NCBI GenBank assembly: GCA_007116765.1
Contig: SKHV01000347.1
Span: 1-6,179 of the forward strand
Source of the DNA: Prolixibacteraceae bacterium
GTDB taxonomy: Bacteria > Bacteroidota > Bacteroidia > Bacteroidales > Prolixibacteraceae
Length of the DNA: 6,179 nucleotides
Direction of reading: 5' to 3'
The translations under genes were made by a program, and so were the position numbers. The notes under the pieces are model-generated. The model was not told the DNA's origin. It did no database searches and saw nothing but the letters and a program-made list of their open reading frames with translations. Of the stretch, positions 5,606 through 6,179 are shown one piece after another (position 1 is the stretch's first letter; the number at the start of each line of letters is the position of its first letter).

Positions 5606-6179
5606 TTAGAAGCGGAAACCAAAAGTAACGGTTGCCTGATGATTAAGCTCTGTTAACGTAGCGGTGGCAGTGCCTTGCTCGGGGTTCGTGTAATATATTT
5701 CGTGTACCTTTTGTGTGAATTGTGAATGGTTTAAGCGGTATGCAAAGTCCATAAAAAAGCTTTGCTGACGATAACCTATACCGGCCGAGTAGGTGTTGAA
5801 CTTATCGTTTTTATTCATTATTTCAGAAGTGATTCCATCGTTGGTTGTATAGCTGTCTTTCCAGGGGTTGCCAATAATACCATAGCCACCTCGAAGGCTT
5901 ACGTTGGAACTTACCCTCAATTCACCTCCTACACGTATATTTCCTACAGCATTGAATACACTGGTAATATCTGAATTATGGTCAGAATAATCGTAGTTGT
6001 CGCCAGCGTTTCTGAATTTTGCACTTGCATAATTCACGTGTTCATAGTCTACACTGATGATTCCCACATTACCCACAGTATATGCAGCACTTAAATTGAA
6101 TTTTAGTGGAGTTTCAAGTTTATAGTCGTAATAAATACTGTTACGATCTTCCCATGAGCTTGAATAACCGGTATCCTCA
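5606..6179 (-). CDS. OmpP1/FadL/TodX-like outer-membrane protein, 5' partial (C-terminal 190 residues)
   Basis: The frame stays open to the right edge, so the N-terminus and signal peptide are outside the window; the GTG at 6076 is internal, being preceded in frame by KFNLSAAYT. The visible part alternates amphipathic strands and turns typical of a transmembrane beta-barrel: LETPLKFNLSAAYTVGNVG, then GIISVDYEHVNYASAKF, SVFNAVGNIRVGGELRVS, VSLRGGYGI, FNTYSAGIGYRQ, FFMDFAYRLNHSQF and finally ATVTFGFRF. The terminal Phe after alternating hydrophobics is the usual signal for BAM-dependent insertion. The DYEHVNY strand and the GGELRVS-SLRGGYG pair match the C-terminal layout of the FadL family, which takes up long-chain fatty acids and other hydrophobic compounds across the outer membrane in Proteobacteria; Bacteroidota members are mostly untested. 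A stem-loop follows directly, so it is probably a separate transcript from the methyltransferase unit. Confidence 0.88.
   Translation of the reverse strand, partial: EDTGYSSSWEDRNSIYYDYKLETPLKFNLSAAYTVGNVGIISVDYEHVNYASAKFRNAGDNYDYSDHNSDITSVFNAVGNIRVGGELRVSSNVSLRGGYGIIGNPWKDSYTTNDGITSEIMNKNDKFNTYSAGIGYRQQSFFMDFAYRLNHSQFTQKVHEIYYTNPEQGTATATLTELNHQATVTFGFRF

Noticed and set aside
5762..5974. Plus strand 70-codon open frame opposite the outer-membrane barrel gene
   Set aside because: It is antisense to barrel strands with clear alternating pattern; its Tyr/Thr/Ile-rich sequence reflects the opposite strand.
1..6179. CRISPR array, tRNA, rRNA or phage genes
   Set aside because: I saw no regularly spaced repeats, no tRNA-like cloverleaf, no rRNA-like sequence, and no integrase, capsid or terminase motifs anywhere in the window.

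Overview
The window looks like chromosomal DNA of a Bacteroidota bacterium, probably an anaerobic or marine member of the Bacteroidales/Marinilabiliales type. This rests on a DUF4954 protein (a family I know essentially from Bacteroidota), a fused SpmA-SpmB membrane protein, an OmpP1/FadL-type barrel ending in Phe, almost no Shine-Dalgarno sequences, and one exact TAnnTTTG promoter element. I could run no search, so the genus is open.

Layout. Positions 1-1140 (+) hold the 3'-terminal part of a SpmA-SpmB-like fused nucleoside-recognition (Gate) membrane protein, cut by the left edge. A 121-base convergent gap (1141-1261) carries a hairpin that pairs best in + strand RNA. Everything after it is on the minus strand. 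In transcription order from the right edge this is: the C-terminal part of an OmpP1/FadL-type outer-membrane barrel (5606-6179, cut by the edge), a 12-bp stem-loop just past its stop (5564-5598), an unrecognised 96-aa protein (5235-5525), a class I SAM-dependent methyltransferase (4479-5201), a 667-aa DUF4954 protein with a left-handed beta-helix-like region (2455-4458), and a membrane-anchored alpha/beta hydrolase of the HGGPG (proline iminopeptidase-like) type (1262-2380).

How the genes fit together. The methyltransferase and DUF4954 genes are 20 bases apart and probably form one transcription unit, possibly with the small gene upstream. What they act on is not evident. The hydrolase stands out. 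It is more AT-rich than its neighbours and is the only gene here with a clear AGGAG ribosome-binding site. It is bracketed by 10-base inverted repeats (9 of 10 matching) that fit the GTTRRRY/RYYYAAC boxes of integron attC recombination sites.

Main observation. If the hydrolase segment is joined end to end as a circle, its ends build a short attC-like folded site: R boxes pairing at 7 of 8 positions, a two-base extrahelical AA, and a 5-bp inner stem with an 8-base loop. In this reading the stop codon of the hydrolase comes from the flanking target DNA. This suggests a solitary integron-type cassette (or a related Bacteroidota single-gene element) inserted between the convergent SpmAB and DUF4954 genes. 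No integrase is visible, and the site is shorter than canonical attC, so this remains a hypothesis.
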